A stretch of DNA of 64,000 nucleotides from Polynucleobacter sp. 30F-ANTBAC. GTDB lineage: Bacteria; Pseudomonadota; Gammaproteobacteria; Burkholderiales; Burkholderiaceae. The position numbers and the translations under genes were made by a program. Positions 30,901 through 40,243 of this stretch are shown here, piece by piece. The DNA lies in assembly GCF_018882385.1 (NCBI RefSeq), contig NZ_JACVON010000002.1, forward strand, positions 186,001-250,000, read 5' to 3'. Numbering within the stretch: the stretch's first letter is position 1; every line of letters starts with the position of its first letter. Below the pieces are notes generated by a model. That model was not told the DNA's origin and did no database searches. It worked only from the letters and a program-made list of their open reading frames with translations.

Positions 30901-31833
30901 CAAGAGCAAGTGATTCATTTCATCAATAAAAAGATGCCGGGAAACTTGCCCAAGAAAACAGCTCGCGCTTTATTGGATATTGAAGACAATGATGTCGTGC
31001 CGATTATTAGGAATCCTAAAACAACATCGGTGGACACGGAAGCTGTCTTTTATTTCCCGGGTTGCGGATCCGAGCGATTGTTCTCACAGGTTGGGTTGGC
31101 AACACAAGCCATGCTTTGGCATACCGGTGTTCAAACCATTTTGCCGCCTGGGTATTTGTGTTGCGGCTACCCTCAGCGTGGTTCAGGTGATTTTGATAAG
31201 GCCGATAAGATCATTACGGATAACCGAGTGTTATTCCATCGCATGGCCAATACTTTGAACTATCTCGACATTAAAACAGTGGTTGTGTCATGTGGCACGT
31301 GTTACGACCAATTGGCTGGTTATGAATTTGACAAGATTTTCCCAGGATGCCGGATCATCGATATTCACGAATTCTTGTTAGAAAAAGGTATTAAGTTGGA
31401 AGGTGCCAAGGGCGTGCGTTACATGTACCACGATCCTTGCCATAGCCCAATGAAACTTCAAGATCCACTTAAGACGGTGAATAGCTTGGTGACCACTGAA
31501 GATGGTGCTGCCATACTTAAAAATGAACGTTGCTGTGGTGAGTCTGGAACTCTTGCGGTGACTAGACCGGATATCTCGACACAAGTTCGCTTCCGTAAGG
31601 AAATTGAAATGCGTAAAGGGGCTGATGCCTTAAGAGATGGCTTTGATGGTGAGGTGAAGGTTTTAACAAGCTGCCCATCATGCTTGCAGGGTTTATCACG
31701 TTTTGATGAAGATTCAGGCACTAAAGCGGATTACATTGTTGTAGAAATGGCCAATCATATTCTTGGTGAGAACTGGATGGCTGACTACGTGAAGAATGCC
31801 AACACAGGTGGTATTGAAAGAGTCTTGGTTTAA
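27979..31833 (+). CDS. Fused FAD-dependent dehydrogenase with Fe-S and CCG domains
   Basis: Very large oxidoreductase of 1,284 residues (GTG 27979; ATG 27994 would remove five). In order: an N-terminal domain of the DUF3683 type (about 1-180); an FAD-binding PCMH domain ([14 protein letters not shown] near 212); an FAD-oxidase C domain ending near 780 ([18 protein letters not shown]); two [4Fe-4S] sites ([11 protein letters not shown] near 814, [11 protein letters not shown] near 876); and two cysteine-rich CCG modules ([11 protein letters not shown] near 1026, DPCHSP...RCCGESG near 1151). This fuses what are GlcD- and GlcF/LldE-like subunits elsewhere. A 2-hydroxyacid such as D-lactate or glycolate is the likely electron donor, with transfer to quinone; the substrate is not proven. 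Confidence 0.88.
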   Translation: MKASDMNAPLPLNSLEDHLQKAPRLREIPYNYTSFSDREIVIRLLGQDAWQILDELRSGRKTGRSARMLYEILGDIWVVQRNPYLQDDLLDNPGRRKQLIEALNHRLGEVQKRMTTDLADKVGKLVSSASEAIQHFNAEFDRVGALRKKVRKVLGKYTAADNIAYDGLARVSHVTDATDWRVEYPFVVLTPDSEEEIPALVKGCVELGLTIIPRGGGTGYTGGAVPLTPMSAVINTEKLETLGPVEMLQLPGLDQPVATIYSGAGVVTKRVSDAADKSGNVFAVDPTSAEASCIGGNIAMNAGGKKAVLWGTALDNLASWRMVDPEGNWLDIERIGHNMSKIHDADFATFKLVWSDGTKLPGQKVLKTEELKIEGKRFRKEGLGKDVTDKFLSGLPGVQKEGCDGLITSARWVLHRMPKQIRTVCLEFFGQARDAIPSIVEIKAYLDEQTKQGGAILAGLEHLDERYLKAVGYATKSKRNVLPKMVLIGDIVGDDENAVAVAASEVIRMANARVGEGFVAISPEARKKFWLDRSRTAAIARHTNAFKVNEDVVIPLNRMGEYTDGIELINIELSLKNKLQLIDELEQFFKQGQLPLGKADDASDIPGAELLEDRVAQALQLMVDVRQRWSNWAGNIDQFFSGLQDRSLRASWKLEVRAELRKIFSGVAFEPILQECEVIHKRVLRSRVFVALHMHAGDGNVHTNIPVNSDNYDMLQDAHKSVDRIMALARSLDGVISGEHGIGITKLEYLTEDEIKDFRSYKEKVDPEGRFNKGKLMPGADLRNAYTPSFGLMGHESLIMQQSDIGAIATSIKDCLRCGKCKPVCATHVPRANLLYSPRNKILATSLLVEAFLYEEQTRRGVSVKHWEAFDDVAAHCTVCHKCLTPCPVKIDFGDVTMNMRNLLRKMGQKKFNPGAAAAMFFLNATNPETIQLTRKLMMSWGYKAQRLAHDVLKRFAKKQTAAPRSTTLVKPPIQEQVIHFINKKMPGNLPKKTARALLDIEDNDVVPIIRNPKTTSVDTEAVFYFPGCGSERLFSQVGLATQAMLWHTGVQTILPPGYLCCGYPQRGSGDFDKADKIITDNRVLFHRMANTLNYLDIKTVVVSCGTCYDQLAGYEFDKIFPGCRIIDIHEFLLEKGIKLEGAKGVRYMYHDPCHSPMKLQDPLKTVNSLVTTEDGAAILKNERCCGESGTLAVTRPDISTQVRFRKEIEMRKGADALRDGFDGEVKVLTSCPSCLQGLSRFDEDSGTKADYIVVEMANHILGENWMADYVKNANTGGIERVLV

Positions 31834-31835
31834 AA

Positions 31836-32246
31836 ATGGCACAAACAAATAAAGCACCACTACCGATTAATATTGCTGTCCATCAGCAATCCAAGTTCTT
31901 GGAGTTAGCTTATCCAGATGGAAAAAGTTATCAATTGCCATTTGAGTTTCTAAGAGTTTGGTCGCCTTCAGCAGAGGTTCGTGGTCATGGGATTGGTCAA
32001 GAAACACTCCAGACTGGTAAGCGCCATGTCGTGATTAGCAATATTGAGCAAGTCGGCCACTATGCGATCAAGCCCATCTTTGATGATGGCCATGACTCAG
32101 GCATATTCTCATGGGAGTACTTGTATGAGATGTGTCTTAACTATGATGAGATGTGGCAGGACTACCTCGACCGCTTGTTGGCTGCTGGGGTCGACCGTGA
32201 TGCTTCGATGGTTAAAGACTCGGGCCACTCTTGCAGTAGCCATTGA
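31836..32246 (+). CDS. DUF971 / gamma-butyrobetaine hydroxylase N-terminal-like protein
   Basis: 136-residue protein consisting of the small DUF971 domain otherwise found at the N terminus of gamma-butyrobetaine and trimethyllysine dioxygenases: FLELAYPDGKSYQLPFEFLRVWSPSAEVRGHG and IFSWEYLYEMC. The stand-alone form is linked to Fe-S or zinc binding in some families, but its cellular job is unknown. The C-terminal tail GHSCSSH is cysteine/histidine-containing. It starts two bases after the big dehydrogenase and precedes ubiE, a common betaproteobacterial pairing. Confidence 0.85.
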   Translation: MAQTNKAPLPINIAVHQQSKFLELAYPDGKSYQLPFEFLRVWSPSAEVRGHGIGQETLQTGKRHVVISNIEQVGHYAIKPIFDDGHDSGIFSWEYLYEMCLNYDEMWQDYLDRLLAAGVDRDASMVKDSGHSCSSH

Positions 32247-32271
32247 TACCTTATAAGAATAATTAATAAAT

Positions 32272-33015
32272 ATGGCACAAACCCACTTTGGTTATAAAAC
32301 AGTTGATGAGAATGAAAAGGCTAGCAAAGTTGCTGAGGTTTTTCATTCTGTAGCTAACAAATACGACATCATGAATGATTTGATGTCGGGTGGTTTGCAT
32401 CGTGTTTGGAAGCATTTCACGATCAGTAAGGCAGCTGTTCGCCCAGGTCAAAAAGTTTTGGACATTGCAGGCGGTACCGGCGATTTATCTTTGAGCTTTG
32501 CTAAATCAGTTGGCCTTGAAAGAGAAACTGGCGGCCAGGTTTGGCTAACAGATATCAACGCATCGATGTTGGGGTATGGGCGTGATCGCCTGCTTGATAA
32601 GGGCTACCATCTTCCTTGCGTTCAGGTTGATGCGGAACAAATTCCATTCCCATCTAACTATTTTGATTTAACAACGGTTGCTTTTGGTCTTCGTAACATG
32701 ACTCATAAAGAGATAGCTCTTAAAGAGATGTTGCGGGTGATCAAGCCTGGTGGGAAAGTTATGGTTCTAGAGTTCTCTAAACCGGTTGATGCATTAAAAC
32801 CTATTTACGATGCCTACTCATTCAAAATTTTGCCTTGGTTAGGTCAAAAAGTTGCAGGTGATGCAGATAGCTATCGTTACTTGGCAGAATCTATCAGAAT
32901 GCATCCGGACCAGGAAACACTAAAAGCCATGATGGAGGAAGTGGGTTTTGATAAGGTTGAGTATCACTCCTTAACTGGTGGTATTGTTGCGCTTCATATT
33001 GGTTATAAATATTAG
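32272..33015 (+). CDS. ubiE: Ubiquinone/menaquinone C-methyltransferase UbiE
   Basis: SAM-dependent C-methyltransferase of the ubiquinone ring (2-polyprenyl-6-methoxy-1,4-benzoquinol). 247 residues. The N-terminal [20 protein letters not shown], the SAM motif [12 protein letters not shown] and the C-terminal [15 protein letters not shown] are family signatures. First gene of a cluster ubiE, Tim44-like, ubiJ, ubiB. E. coli has ubiE-ubiJ-ubiB; here one extra gene is inserted. Confidence 0.97.
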   Translation: MAQTHFGYKTVDENEKASKVAEVFHSVANKYDIMNDLMSGGLHRVWKHFTISKAAVRPGQKVLDIAGGTGDLSLSFAKSVGLERETGGQVWLTDINASMLGYGRDRLLDKGYHLPCVQVDAEQIPFPSNYFDLTTVAFGLRNMTHKEIALKEMLRVIKPGGKVMVLEFSKPVDALKPIYDAYSFKILPWLGQKVAGDADSYRYLAESIRMHPDQETLKAMMEEVGFDKVEYHSLTGGIVALHIGYKY

Positions 33016-33038
33016 TTTTTCACTGAAAGAGGTATCAA

Positions 33039-33929
33039 ATGATGTTGAAGAAAAGTTTTGTTTATTTAGTTCTTTCTTCTTTTGTTTTATTGGGCTCTTC
33101 AATGGAAGTTGAGGCAAAGCGTTTAGGGGGTTCTAAGAGCTTTGGCAAACAATCAAGCTTGACGAAAAAACAAGCAGCTCCAGCACCTGCTGCTCCAGCA
33201 GCGCAACCTGCTCAGGCAGCCAAACCTGCAGCAGCACCTGCTGCCGCACAGCCTAAAAAAGGCTTTGGCATGGGAGGTATCTTGGGAGGTTTAGCAGCTG
33301 GATTGGGTATTGGTTGGTTGTTATCTCATTTTGGTTTGGGTGAGGCTGCTGCATCATTTTTTATGGGTTTATTAATGGTCATGGCAGTGGCAATGATTGG
33401 TTTGTGGTTATTTAGAAAATTTGCCGGTTCTCAAGCCAAATACAAAATGAGTCCAGCGGGTGGATCTCAATGGGATTCTACAAGCCAATACAACCGAGAG
33501 CAGCCAGTAATGCCAAGCGCTTCTCCAGCTTCAGAAGTTGCAAGTCAGGAAATAGGTATTCAAAATTTTGACCAAGAATCATTCTTGTTAAATGCAAAGA
33601 AACATTTTGTTCATTTGCAGCAAGCTTGGGATGACGGTGATTTAGACAAGCTAAGAGAGTTTGCAACGGCAGAAATGTTTACTGAATTAAGTCAGGATCT
33701 TGGTGCTCGTGCCCATGCTAATAATCGCACTGAAGTATTAACTCTTGATGCTGAATTGCTAGGCGTTGAAACAATTTCTGAGGTTCATCTTGCTAGCGTG
33801 AGATTCTCAGGCATGATTCGCGAACAGGCTGATGGAGCTGCAGAGTCATTTGTTGAGGTTTGGAATTTAACCAAGCCTGTTAATGGTCAAGGCGGTTGGG
33901 TATTGGCCGGTATACAACAATTGGTCTAA
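33039..33929 (+). CDS. Tim44-like domain membrane protein
   Basis: 296-residue inner-membrane protein. It has an N-terminal signal/anchor (VYLVLSSFVLLGSSMEVEA), a low-complexity Ala/Pro/Gln segment (about 47-72), two hydrophobic stretches (about 78-120, with GLAAGLGIGWLLSHFGLGEA and MGLLMVMAVAMIGLWLF), and a C-terminal Tim44-like NTF2-fold domain (about 175-296: FLLNAKKHFVHLQQAWDDGD, AELLGVETISEVHLASVRFSG). Tim44-type domains bind membrane lipid or hydrophobic ligands. Its place between ubiE and ubiJ suggests a role near the ubiquinone complex; this is inference. Good GAAAGAGG ribosome-binding site. Confidence 0.85.
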   Translation: MMLKKSFVYLVLSSFVLLGSSMEVEAKRLGGSKSFGKQSSLTKKQAAPAPAAPAAQPAQAAKPAAAPAAAQPKKGFGMGGILGGLAAGLGIGWLLSHFGLGEAAASFFMGLLMVMAVAMIGLWLFRKFAGSQAKYKMSPAGGSQWDSTSQYNREQPVMPSASPASEVASQEIGIQNFDQESFLLNAKKHFVHLQQAWDDGDLDKLREFATAEMFTELSQDLGARAHANNRTEVLTLDAELLGVETISEVHLASVRFSGMIREQADGAAESFVEVWNLTKPVNGQGGWVLAGIQQLV

Positions 33930-34509
33930 TCTGAAAAAGATCGTACAAGCCTTAAATTATTTGCTGGCCCAAGAATCTTGGGCCAGTGACCTTTTGCACA
34001 AGCACATTGGTAAAACAATTCATCTAGTTTTGCCAATCACAGAAGTAAGTCTTCTGATTGATAAGGCTGGTCAATTTACTATAGCGCCAAGCCTAGTCAG
34101 TGAGCCAAACGTGACCCTAACCATTGGATCAGATGTCTTTAGTGCATTTGTGGCTGGTGGTAAAGAGTCCGCGGCGCAACACGTCAAGGTGTCCGGTGAC
34201 GTGGATTTGGCTCACGCTATGTCAAAGCTGGCAGGACAGTTGCGCTGGGAGTTTGAAGAAGACCTCTCTAAATTAGTGGGTGATGCAATGGCGCATCGCA
34301 TTGTTCAGGCAGCCAAAAAGGCAAATGCCTACAGTCAATCTGCTATCAAAGATGTTGGCGGTAGTGTCTTTGAATATTTCGTTCATGAAAAGCCAACTTT
34401 GGTTCAGAGGGATGAGTTAACGCTGTATAAAAATAATTTACGTCAATTGCGTGATGATGTTGAGCGTATAGAAAAGCGTATTGAGCGCCTATTGGAGAGA
34501 TCTCAGTGA
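33883..34509 (+). CDS. ubiJ: Ubiquinone biosynthesis accessory factor UbiJ
   Basis: SCP2-domain lipid-binding accessory protein of the soluble Ubi complex. 208 residues as drawn: an SCP2 fold (about 35-125, [33 protein letters not shown]) and a C-terminal coiled coil ([20 protein letters not shown]). The first homologous residues ([12 protein letters not shown]) begin near codon 20. The only in-frame ATG, 33883, lies inside the Tim44 gene and lacks a visible ribosome-binding site; CTG 33931 or TTG 33961 would remove the overlap. The start is therefore uncertain. It overlaps ubiB by four bases. Confidence 0.85.
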   Translation: MVKAVGYWPVYNNWSNLKKIVQALNYLLAQESWASDLLHKHIGKTIHLVLPITEVSLLIDKAGQFTIAPSLVSEPNVTLTIGSDVFSAFVAGGKESAAQHVKVSGDVDLAHAMSKLAGQLRWEFEEDLSKLVGDAMAHRIVQAAKKANAYSQSAIKDVGGSVFEYFVHEKPTLVQRDELTLYKNNLRQLRDDVERIEKRIERLLERSQ

Positions 34510-36083
34510 GACAGTTTTTAAGATTATTGAAGATCATCTTTACGATCTGGCGTTTTGGGCTTTTAAGAATAGTTCGGGATAGTCTTAAGCCTGGCATTGT
34601 TAAACTAATTTTGACAGCTTTATCTTGGGTAACGCCGGGGTCTTATACCCGTGGTGAAAGTTTAAGGTTAGCCTTAGAGGCTTTGGGCCCTATTTTTGTT
34701 AAGTTTGGTCAGGTTCTCTCAACGCGTCGTGACCTATTGCCTACTGATATTGCTGATGAGTTAGCAAAATTGCAAGATCAAGTGCCTCCCTTTGCTGAAG
34801 ACAAGTCGATTGCATTGGTTGAGGCATCTCTTGGTAAAAAATTATCTGAAGTTTTCATTTCTTTTGAGCGCACACCTACGGCCAGTGCTTCAGTAGCGCA
34901 GGTGCATTTTGCGGTTCTTAAAGGAACTGAAAAATACCCCGAGTGGGAAGGTAAGGAAGTTGCCGTCAAAGTTTTACGTCCAGGCATCCTGTCCATCATT
35001 GAAAGTGATTTAGCCTTATTGAAAATACTGGCTGGGTTGGTTGAGAAATTGTGGCGTGATGGTAAACGCTTAAAGCCAAAAGAAAACGTAGAAGAATTTG
35101 ATACATATTTGCACGATGAATTGGATCTAATGAGAGAGGCTGCCAATTCAAGTCAACTACGAAGAAACTTTGAAGGCTCTACCAAATTAATGATCCCAGA
35201 AATGTATTGGGATTTATGTGGTTTGAATGTGATGGTCATGGAGCGTATGCATGGCATACCTATCTCTAAATTAGATCAACTTCAGGCCGCGGGCATTGAT
35301 CTTAAAAAATTAGCATCTGATGGCGTTGAAATTTTCTTCACGCAAGTTTTCCATGATGGTTTCTTCCATGCTGACATGCACCCAGGTAATATTTTTGTTA
35401 GTGTTGCCCCAGAAACATTCGGGCGCTACATTGCTTTGGATTTTGGTATTGTGGGTGCACTCTCTGATGTCGATAAAAATTATTTAGCGCAAAACTTTCT
35501 AGCCTTCTTCAATAGAGATTACCGAAGAGTTGCTGAGTTGCATATTGAGTCTGGTTGGGTTCCAAAAGAAACAAGGGTTGAAGAGTTAGAGGGCTCCGTT
35601 AGATCGGTGTGTGAACCTTACTTTGATCGTCCGCTAAAAGATATTTCATTAGGTCTTGTGCTCATGAGACTCTTCCAGGTTTCTAGGCGATTTAATGTTG
35701 AGATACAGCCTCAACTGACGTTATTACAAAAAACACTTCTGAACGTTGAAGGCTTAGGGCGCCAATTAGATCCAGATATGGATTTATGGAAGACAGCCAA
35801 ACCCGTTTTAGAGCGTTGGATGGACCAGCAAATTGGTATTCGCGGCTTCATTGATCGAATTAAAGATGAGGCGCCGCAATGGTCTAAGTTAGTGCCAACT
35901 ATTCCTAGGCTTGTTGTAAAATGGTTAGAGAGCCACCAAGAAACACAAAATGATGTGACTCAAGAGTTGATGTTCAAACTTTTAATTGAGCAAAAACAAA
36001 CGCGTAAGTTAATTTGGGGAACCATTCTTTTCTTTGGTGGATTGTTCACAGGAACCTTATTTACTCTCACCTGGCTTGGCTAA
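34506..36083 (+). CDS. ubiB: Ubiquinone biosynthesis ATPase UbiB
   Basis: ADCK/COQ8-family atypical kinase-like ATPase required for ubiquinone synthesis. 525 residues. Visible: the KxGQ-type motif [16 protein letters not shown], the Ala-rich nucleotide loop ASASVAQVH replacing the kinase P-loop, [11 protein letters not shown] (about 288), the DFG-type [10 protein letters not shown], and a hydrophobic C-terminal membrane segment ([19 protein letters not shown]). ATGA overlap with ubiJ indicates coupled translation. Confidence 0.96.
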   Translation: MRQFLRLLKIIFTIWRFGLLRIVRDSLKPGIVKLILTALSWVTPGSYTRGESLRLALEALGPIFVKFGQVLSTRRDLLPTDIADELAKLQDQVPPFAEDKSIALVEASLGKKLSEVFISFERTPTASASVAQVHFAVLKGTEKYPEWEGKEVAVKVLRPGILSIIESDLALLKILAGLVEKLWRDGKRLKPKENVEEFDTYLHDELDLMREAANSSQLRRNFEGSTKLMIPEMYWDLCGLNVMVMERMHGIPISKLDQLQAAGIDLKKLASDGVEIFFTQVFHDGFFHADMHPGNIFVSVAPETFGRYIALDFGIVGALSDVDKNYLAQNFLAFFNRDYRRVAELHIESGWVPKETRVEELEGSVRSVCEPYFDRPLKDISLGLVLMRLFQVSRRFNVEIQPQLTLLQKTLLNVEGLGRQLDPDMDLWKTAKPVLERWMDQQIGIRGFIDRIKDEAPQWSKLVPTIPRLVVKWLESHQETQNDVTQELMFKLLIEQKQTRKLIWGTILFFGGLFTGTLFTLTWLG

Positions 36084-36103
36084 GCCCTATAATTTAAGGC
36101 TTC

Positions 36104-36739
36104 ATGAAAAAATATTTTATTGCCGGTATGCTCGTTTGGGCCCCTTTAGCTATCACCGTTTGGGTGATGACTTGGGGTCTGTCGTTATTGGATGGTATTT
36201 TTGGCTCGGTAATGAAGGGTCTTATGGCTGTACTTCCATTGGAGCTAAGGTCCGATCTCCAATCCTTTAAAGATTTACCGGGTGTTGGCATTCTTATTGT
36301 GATTGCAATCATTTTGCTCACAGGTGTTATGGCTGCAAACTTTGCTGGTCAATGGTGGGTGCGTTTATGGGATCGTTTTATTGCGCGCATCCCAATTGTT
36401 AAGTCTATTTACTCCAGCGTTAAACAAGTTTCCGGAACTTTGTTTTCAAGCAAAGGCAATGCTTTTAGAAAAGCAGTATTAATTCCATATCCACGCAATG
36501 GATCTTGGACTATTGCTTTTATCACCGGAAATCCAGCAACTGAAGTTTCTGAAAAGTTAAGTGGTGAGCACGTTAACGTGTTTTTACCAACAACACCAAA
36601 TCCAACGTCAGGATTTTTTATGATTGTTCCTAAAGCGGACATCATAGAACTCGATATGGGGGTTGAAGAAGCCCTCAAGCATATTGTTTCAATGGGTTCA
36701 GTACCCCCCTTACAACATCCAGAATTAACTGCAAAGTAG
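36104..36739 (+). CDS. DUF502 family membrane protein
   Basis: 211-residue protein of the DUF502 family. Two or more hydrophobic segments: [20 protein letters not shown] at the N terminus and [22 protein letters not shown] (about 65-86). The family core [15 protein letters not shown] and [18 protein letters not shown] are clear. Function unknown; it often lies next to aspS and ubiB in Betaproteobacteria. It starts 20 bases after ubiB and ends eight bases before aspS. Confidence 0.88.
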   Translation: MKKYFIAGMLVWAPLAITVWVMTWGLSLLDGIFGSVMKGLMAVLPLELRSDLQSFKDLPGVGILIVIAIILLTGVMAANFAGQWWVRLWDRFIARIPIVKSIYSSVKQVSGTLFSSKGNAFRKAVLIPYPRNGSWTIAFITGNPATEVSEKLSGEHVNVFLPTTPNPTSGFFMIVPKADIIELDMGVEEALKHIVSMGSVPPLQHPELTAK

Positions 36740-36747
36740 GAAGTTTT

Positions 36748-38547
36748 ATGTCAATGCGTAGCCATCAGTGTGGGCAAGTAACAGAAGCCCTAGTCGGACA
36801 ACAAGTCACTTTAGCTGGGTGGGTTAACCGCCGCCGCGATCATGGTGGGGTCATCTTTATTGATTTGCGAGATCGTGATGGTTTCGTTCAGGTTGTTTGT
36901 GATCCCGACCGTGCTGATATGTTCAAAATGGCGGAGCAAGTTCGCAATGAATACTGTATTCAGATCATTGGACTCGTTAGAGCTCGTCCTGCTGGAACTG
37001 AGAATAACGATTTAGTCAGTGGCAAGGTAGAGATTCTTTGTCATGAACTAAATATCTTGAATGCCTCTATTACACCGCCATTCCAATTAGAAGATGACAA
37101 TCTTTCTGAGACAACACGCTTAACGCACCGCGTACTTGATTTACGTCGCCCACAAATGCAAAAGAATTTGCGTTTACGCTACAACGTGGCCATGGAGTCT
37201 CGTCGCTACTTGGATCAAGCGGGCTTTATTGATATTGAAACACCGATGTTAACTAAGAGCACGCCGGAAGGCGCAAGAGATTATCTTGTGCCATCACGTG
37301 TTCATGATGGTCAATTTTTTGCTTTGCCACAGTCACCACAGTTATTTAAACAATTATTGATGGTGGCCGGTTTTGATCGTTACTATCAAGTGACTAAATG
37401 TTTCCGTGATGAAGATTTGCGTGCAGATCGTCAGCCAGAATTTACACAGATCGATTGCGAAACTGCCTTCTTAGATGAATATGAAATTCGTGATTTATTT
37501 GAAAATATGATTCGTCATATATTTAAAACTGTCATGAATGTTGAGTTAGCTAATCCTTTCCCGGTCATGGCTTATTCAGAAGCGATGGCTCGTTTTGGAT
37601 CAGATAAACCTGACTTACGTGTTAAGTTGGAGTTCACTGAGTTAACAGATGTCATGAAAGACGTTGATTTCAAAGTGTTCTCAGGTGCTGCCAATATGCC
37701 TAATGGCCGAGTTGTTGGGTTGCGTATCCCTGGTGGTGCGGCTATTAGCCGAAGTGATATTGATGACTATACCCAGTTCGTTGCGATTTACGGTGCAAAA
37801 GGTTTGGCTTGGATCAAAGTGAATGAGATTGCTAAGGGTCGCGATGGATTGCAATCCCCAATCGTTAAAAACTTGCATGATGCTGCTGTTGCCGAGATTT
37901 TGGCTAGAACTGGTGCAAAAGACGGCGACATTATTTTCTTTGGCGCAGATAAAGAAAAAGTTGTTAATGATTCCATAGGTGCTTTGAGATTAAAAGTGGG
38001 TCATTCTGCTTGGGCTCGTGAAAACGGTTTGATGGAGCAGACATGGCAACCTATGTGGGTTGTTGATTTCCCGATGTTTGATTACGACGATGATGCGGCA
38101 CGCTGGGTGGCATGCCACCATCCATTCACTAGCCCTAAAGATGAGCATTTAAATTATCTTGAAACAGATCCTGGTAAATGCTTAGCAAAAGCATACGATA
38201 TGGTTCTCAATGGATGGGAAATTGGTGGTGGTTCTGTTCGTATCCATAAAGAGTCTGTTCAGAGTCAAGTATTCAGAGCGCTAAATATTGGCCCTGAAGA
38301 AGCTCAAGCTAAGTTTGGTTTCTTATTGGATGCATTGCAGTATGGAGCGCCTCCGCATGGTGGTATCGCGTTCGGTTTAGATCGAATCGTAACCATGATG
38401 ACCGGTGCAGAATCGATTCGTGATGTGATTGCATTCCCTAAAACACAAAGAGCGCAATGCTTGTTAACTCAGGCGCCTAGCCCAGTTGATGAAAAGCAAT
38501 TACGTGAATTGCATATTCGCTTGCGTAAGACAGAAGTGCCTGCGTGA
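36748..38547 (+). CDS. aspS: Aspartyl-tRNA synthetase, probably Asp/Asn non-discriminating
   Basis: Class II synthetase of 599 residues, bacterial type: N-terminal OB anticodon-binding domain (1-105), catalytic domain with GAD insertion (about 280-420), motif 2 [19 protein letters not shown] and motif 3 [13 protein letters not shown]. At the position that is leucine in discriminating E. coli AspRS (RRRDLG) this enzyme has histidine (H32 in RRRDHGG) and later RPAGT, as in the non-discriminating Pseudomonas enzyme. It may therefore charge tRNA-Asn with Asp for GatCAB. Overlaps nudB by four bases. Confidence 0.96.
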   Translation: MSMRSHQCGQVTEALVGQQVTLAGWVNRRRDHGGVIFIDLRDRDGFVQVVCDPDRADMFKMAEQVRNEYCIQIIGLVRARPAGTENNDLVSGKVEILCHELNILNASITPPFQLEDDNLSETTRLTHRVLDLRRPQMQKNLRLRYNVAMESRRYLDQAGFIDIETPMLTKSTPEGARDYLVPSRVHDGQFFALPQSPQLFKQLLMVAGFDRYYQVTKCFRDEDLRADRQPEFTQIDCETAFLDEYEIRDLFENMIRHIFKTVMNVELANPFPVMAYSEAMARFGSDKPDLRVKLEFTELTDVMKDVDFKVFSGAANMPNGRVVGLRIPGGAAISRSDIDDYTQFVAIYGAKGLAWIKVNEIAKGRDGLQSPIVKNLHDAAVAEILARTGAKDGDIIFFGADKEKVVNDSIGALRLKVGHSAWARENGLMEQTWQPMWVVDFPMFDYDDDAARWVACHHPFTSPKDEHLNYLETDPGKCLAKAYDMVLNGWEIGGGSVRIHKESVQSQVFRALNIGPEEAQAKFGFLLDALQYGAPPHGGIAFGLDRIVTMMTGAESIRDVIAFPKTQRAQCLLTQAPSPVDEKQLRELHIRLRKTEVPA

Positions 38548-38984
38548 AAATCCCTATCTCGGTCTTAGTTGTCATTCATACAGCTAAGGGCGAGGTATTG
38601 TTGCTTGAAAGAGCGGATCACCCTGGGTTTTGGCAATCAGTAACTGGTAGCCTTGATTCTCATGATGAGCCGCTCATTGAAGCTGCAGCTAGAGAACTGT
38701 TAGAGGAAACCGGGATTGATGCTCAATCCTTTGGTAAAAACGCATTAACTTCAATGGATCACTCAGTCGAGTATGAGATTTATTCAGAGTGGCGTCACCG
38801 TTACCCTCCGGGAACCCTTAAGAACACCGAGCATTGGTTCAGCATGTTTTTAGAAGATAGGGTGCCAGTTCAGTTAGCGCCAAGAGAGCATATTTCCTGT
38901 CAGTGGCAGTCAATCGAGCATGCAGCAAGCATGTGTTTCTCCCCTAGCAATCAAGAGGCTATTAGAAAGCTCAATTCTATTTAG
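38544..38984 (+). CDS. nudB: Dihydroneopterin triphosphate diphosphatase
   Basis: Nudix hydrolase that removes pyrophosphate from dihydroneopterin triphosphate in folate synthesis. 146 residues. The Nudix box runs from G35 to I58 with REL and EETGI; there are six rather than five residues between the first glycine and glutamate (GSLDSHDE). The FWQSVTGS approach and EHWFSMFL segment match NudB. aspS-nudB linkage also occurs in E. coli. ATGA-type overlap with aspS. Confidence 0.88.
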   Translation: MKIPISVLVVIHTAKGEVLLLERADHPGFWQSVTGSLDSHDEPLIEAAARELLEETGIDAQSFGKNALTSMDHSVEYEIYSEWRHRYPPGTLKNTEHWFSMFLEDRVPVQLAPREHISCQWQSIEHAASMCFSPSNQEAIRKLNSI

Positions 38985-38992
38985 AATAAGGT

Positions 38993-40207
38993 ATGTCACT
39001 GTTACGTCAAAATCGTTGGCAGAGTATTGAGTCTTTAGAGTTACTTGAGGGTGGGAAAGATTATTTTCCGGCAATTGAAGCAGCTTTGATGCGCGCCCAA
39101 AAAAGTATTTATCTAGAGGTCTATATTTTTTCGGCCGATGACCAAGCCCAAAAAATAGCCAAATTATTAGCTGATGCCGCCTTAAAAGGTTTGGATGTTA
39201 AGGTGATCGTTGATTGGTTTGGATCCTCGCCATTTCAGTTTGAGGCTGAATTACGTCAATCAGGTGTCCAATTGCAGTACTACAACCCTGGTTGGTTTGG
39301 ACCATTTGGCTTCTCCAGAACCCATCGAAAAATACTGGTGATTGATGAGCTTGAGGCGTACCTTGGGGGCGTCAATATTTGTGATGATGCCAAGGATTCA
39401 TCTGGCAATCCTTTGAATGGTTTGCGCTGGGATCTTGCCTTGCGTGCAACAGGTGGAATTGTAGAGAAAGTACATGCTACTTTTTTACGACAGTGGCAAC
39501 GTTTACAACCTGATTCGATGCACCCAAAAAACATCTTAAGAAGAATTCTGGAGCAAGAGTTGCCATGGGGGAATAACCACTTTTTAGGTTTGCGCCACGG
39601 AACTAAGTCTGGTCTGGCCTTGGTGGCTAGAGATAACTTGCACCATCGTCGCGATATTGAACGGGCAAGCCTTAAGGCCATTGGTCAATCTAAAGAAGAA
39701 ATTTGGTTGGTAACACCTTACTTTTTACCCGGAAGGCGTCTCAGGCGAGCCTTGATTCATGCTGCTCAAAGAGGAGTGGCGGTCAATTTATTATTGGGTA
39801 GAGATGAGTTTCAAATGTTGAATTGGTCAGTGCCGAGTTTGTATAGTCAGTTACTAAAAGCCAATATCACCCTATACGAGTACCCTAATGGGCTATTGCA
39901 TGCCAAAGCGATGGTGGTCGATCGTCGGTGGGCAACATTAGGATCATCTAATTATGATCACTTCTCATTTTTACTGAATCATGAGGCAAACTTGATTGTG
40001 CGTAATCATGAGGTGATCAAAGAGATTCGTTGCAAGATTGCCGATCAAGCGGTGGCACTTGCTAATCAAGTAGACCCAGCAATTTATGATCAAAGACCTA
40101 TCTATCAAAAACTAGCGAATTGGATAAGTTATGGTTTTGTTAGATTTGCTTTATCCATCATTACTGCTGGAACAAAAGATAAGGCTTTGCCGAGCATTAG
40201 GGATTAA
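38993..40207 (+). CDS. clsB: Cardiolipin synthase B
   Basis: Phospholipase D-superfamily enzyme that makes cardiolipin in the inner membrane. 404 residues with two HKD motifs: HRKILVIDE beginning at H111 and HAKAMVVDR at H303, the latter followed by GSSNYDH. There is no N-terminal pair of membrane helices, which separates ClsB from ClsA. A weakly hydrophobic C-terminal helix (FVRFALSIITAGT) could touch the membrane. Eight bases after nudB. Confidence 0.93.
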   Translation: MSLLRQNRWQSIESLELLEGGKDYFPAIEAALMRAQKSIYLEVYIFSADDQAQKIAKLLADAALKGLDVKVIVDWFGSSPFQFEAELRQSGVQLQYYNPGWFGPFGFSRTHRKILVIDELEAYLGGVNICDDAKDSSGNPLNGLRWDLALRATGGIVEKVHATFLRQWQRLQPDSMHPKNILRRILEQELPWGNNHFLGLRHGTKSGLALVARDNLHHRRDIERASLKAIGQSKEEIWLVTPYFLPGRRLRRALIHAAQRGVAVNLLLGRDEFQMLNWSVPSLYSQLLKANITLYEYPNGLLHAKAMVVDRRWATLGSSNYDHFSFLLNHEANLIVRNHEVIKEIRCKIADQAVALANQVDPAIYDQRPIYQKLANWISYGFVRFALSIITAGTKDKALPSIRD

Positions 40208-40243
40208 TTTATCTCTGAGTAGGTTAATGAAGAAAAGAAAATA

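Noticed and set aside
33177..33255. Apparent tandem DNA repeat (Ala/Pro codons) in the Tim44-like gene
   Set aside because: It is coding low complexity with irregular codons, not a true DNA repeat unit; a similar case occurs at the end of rplY.
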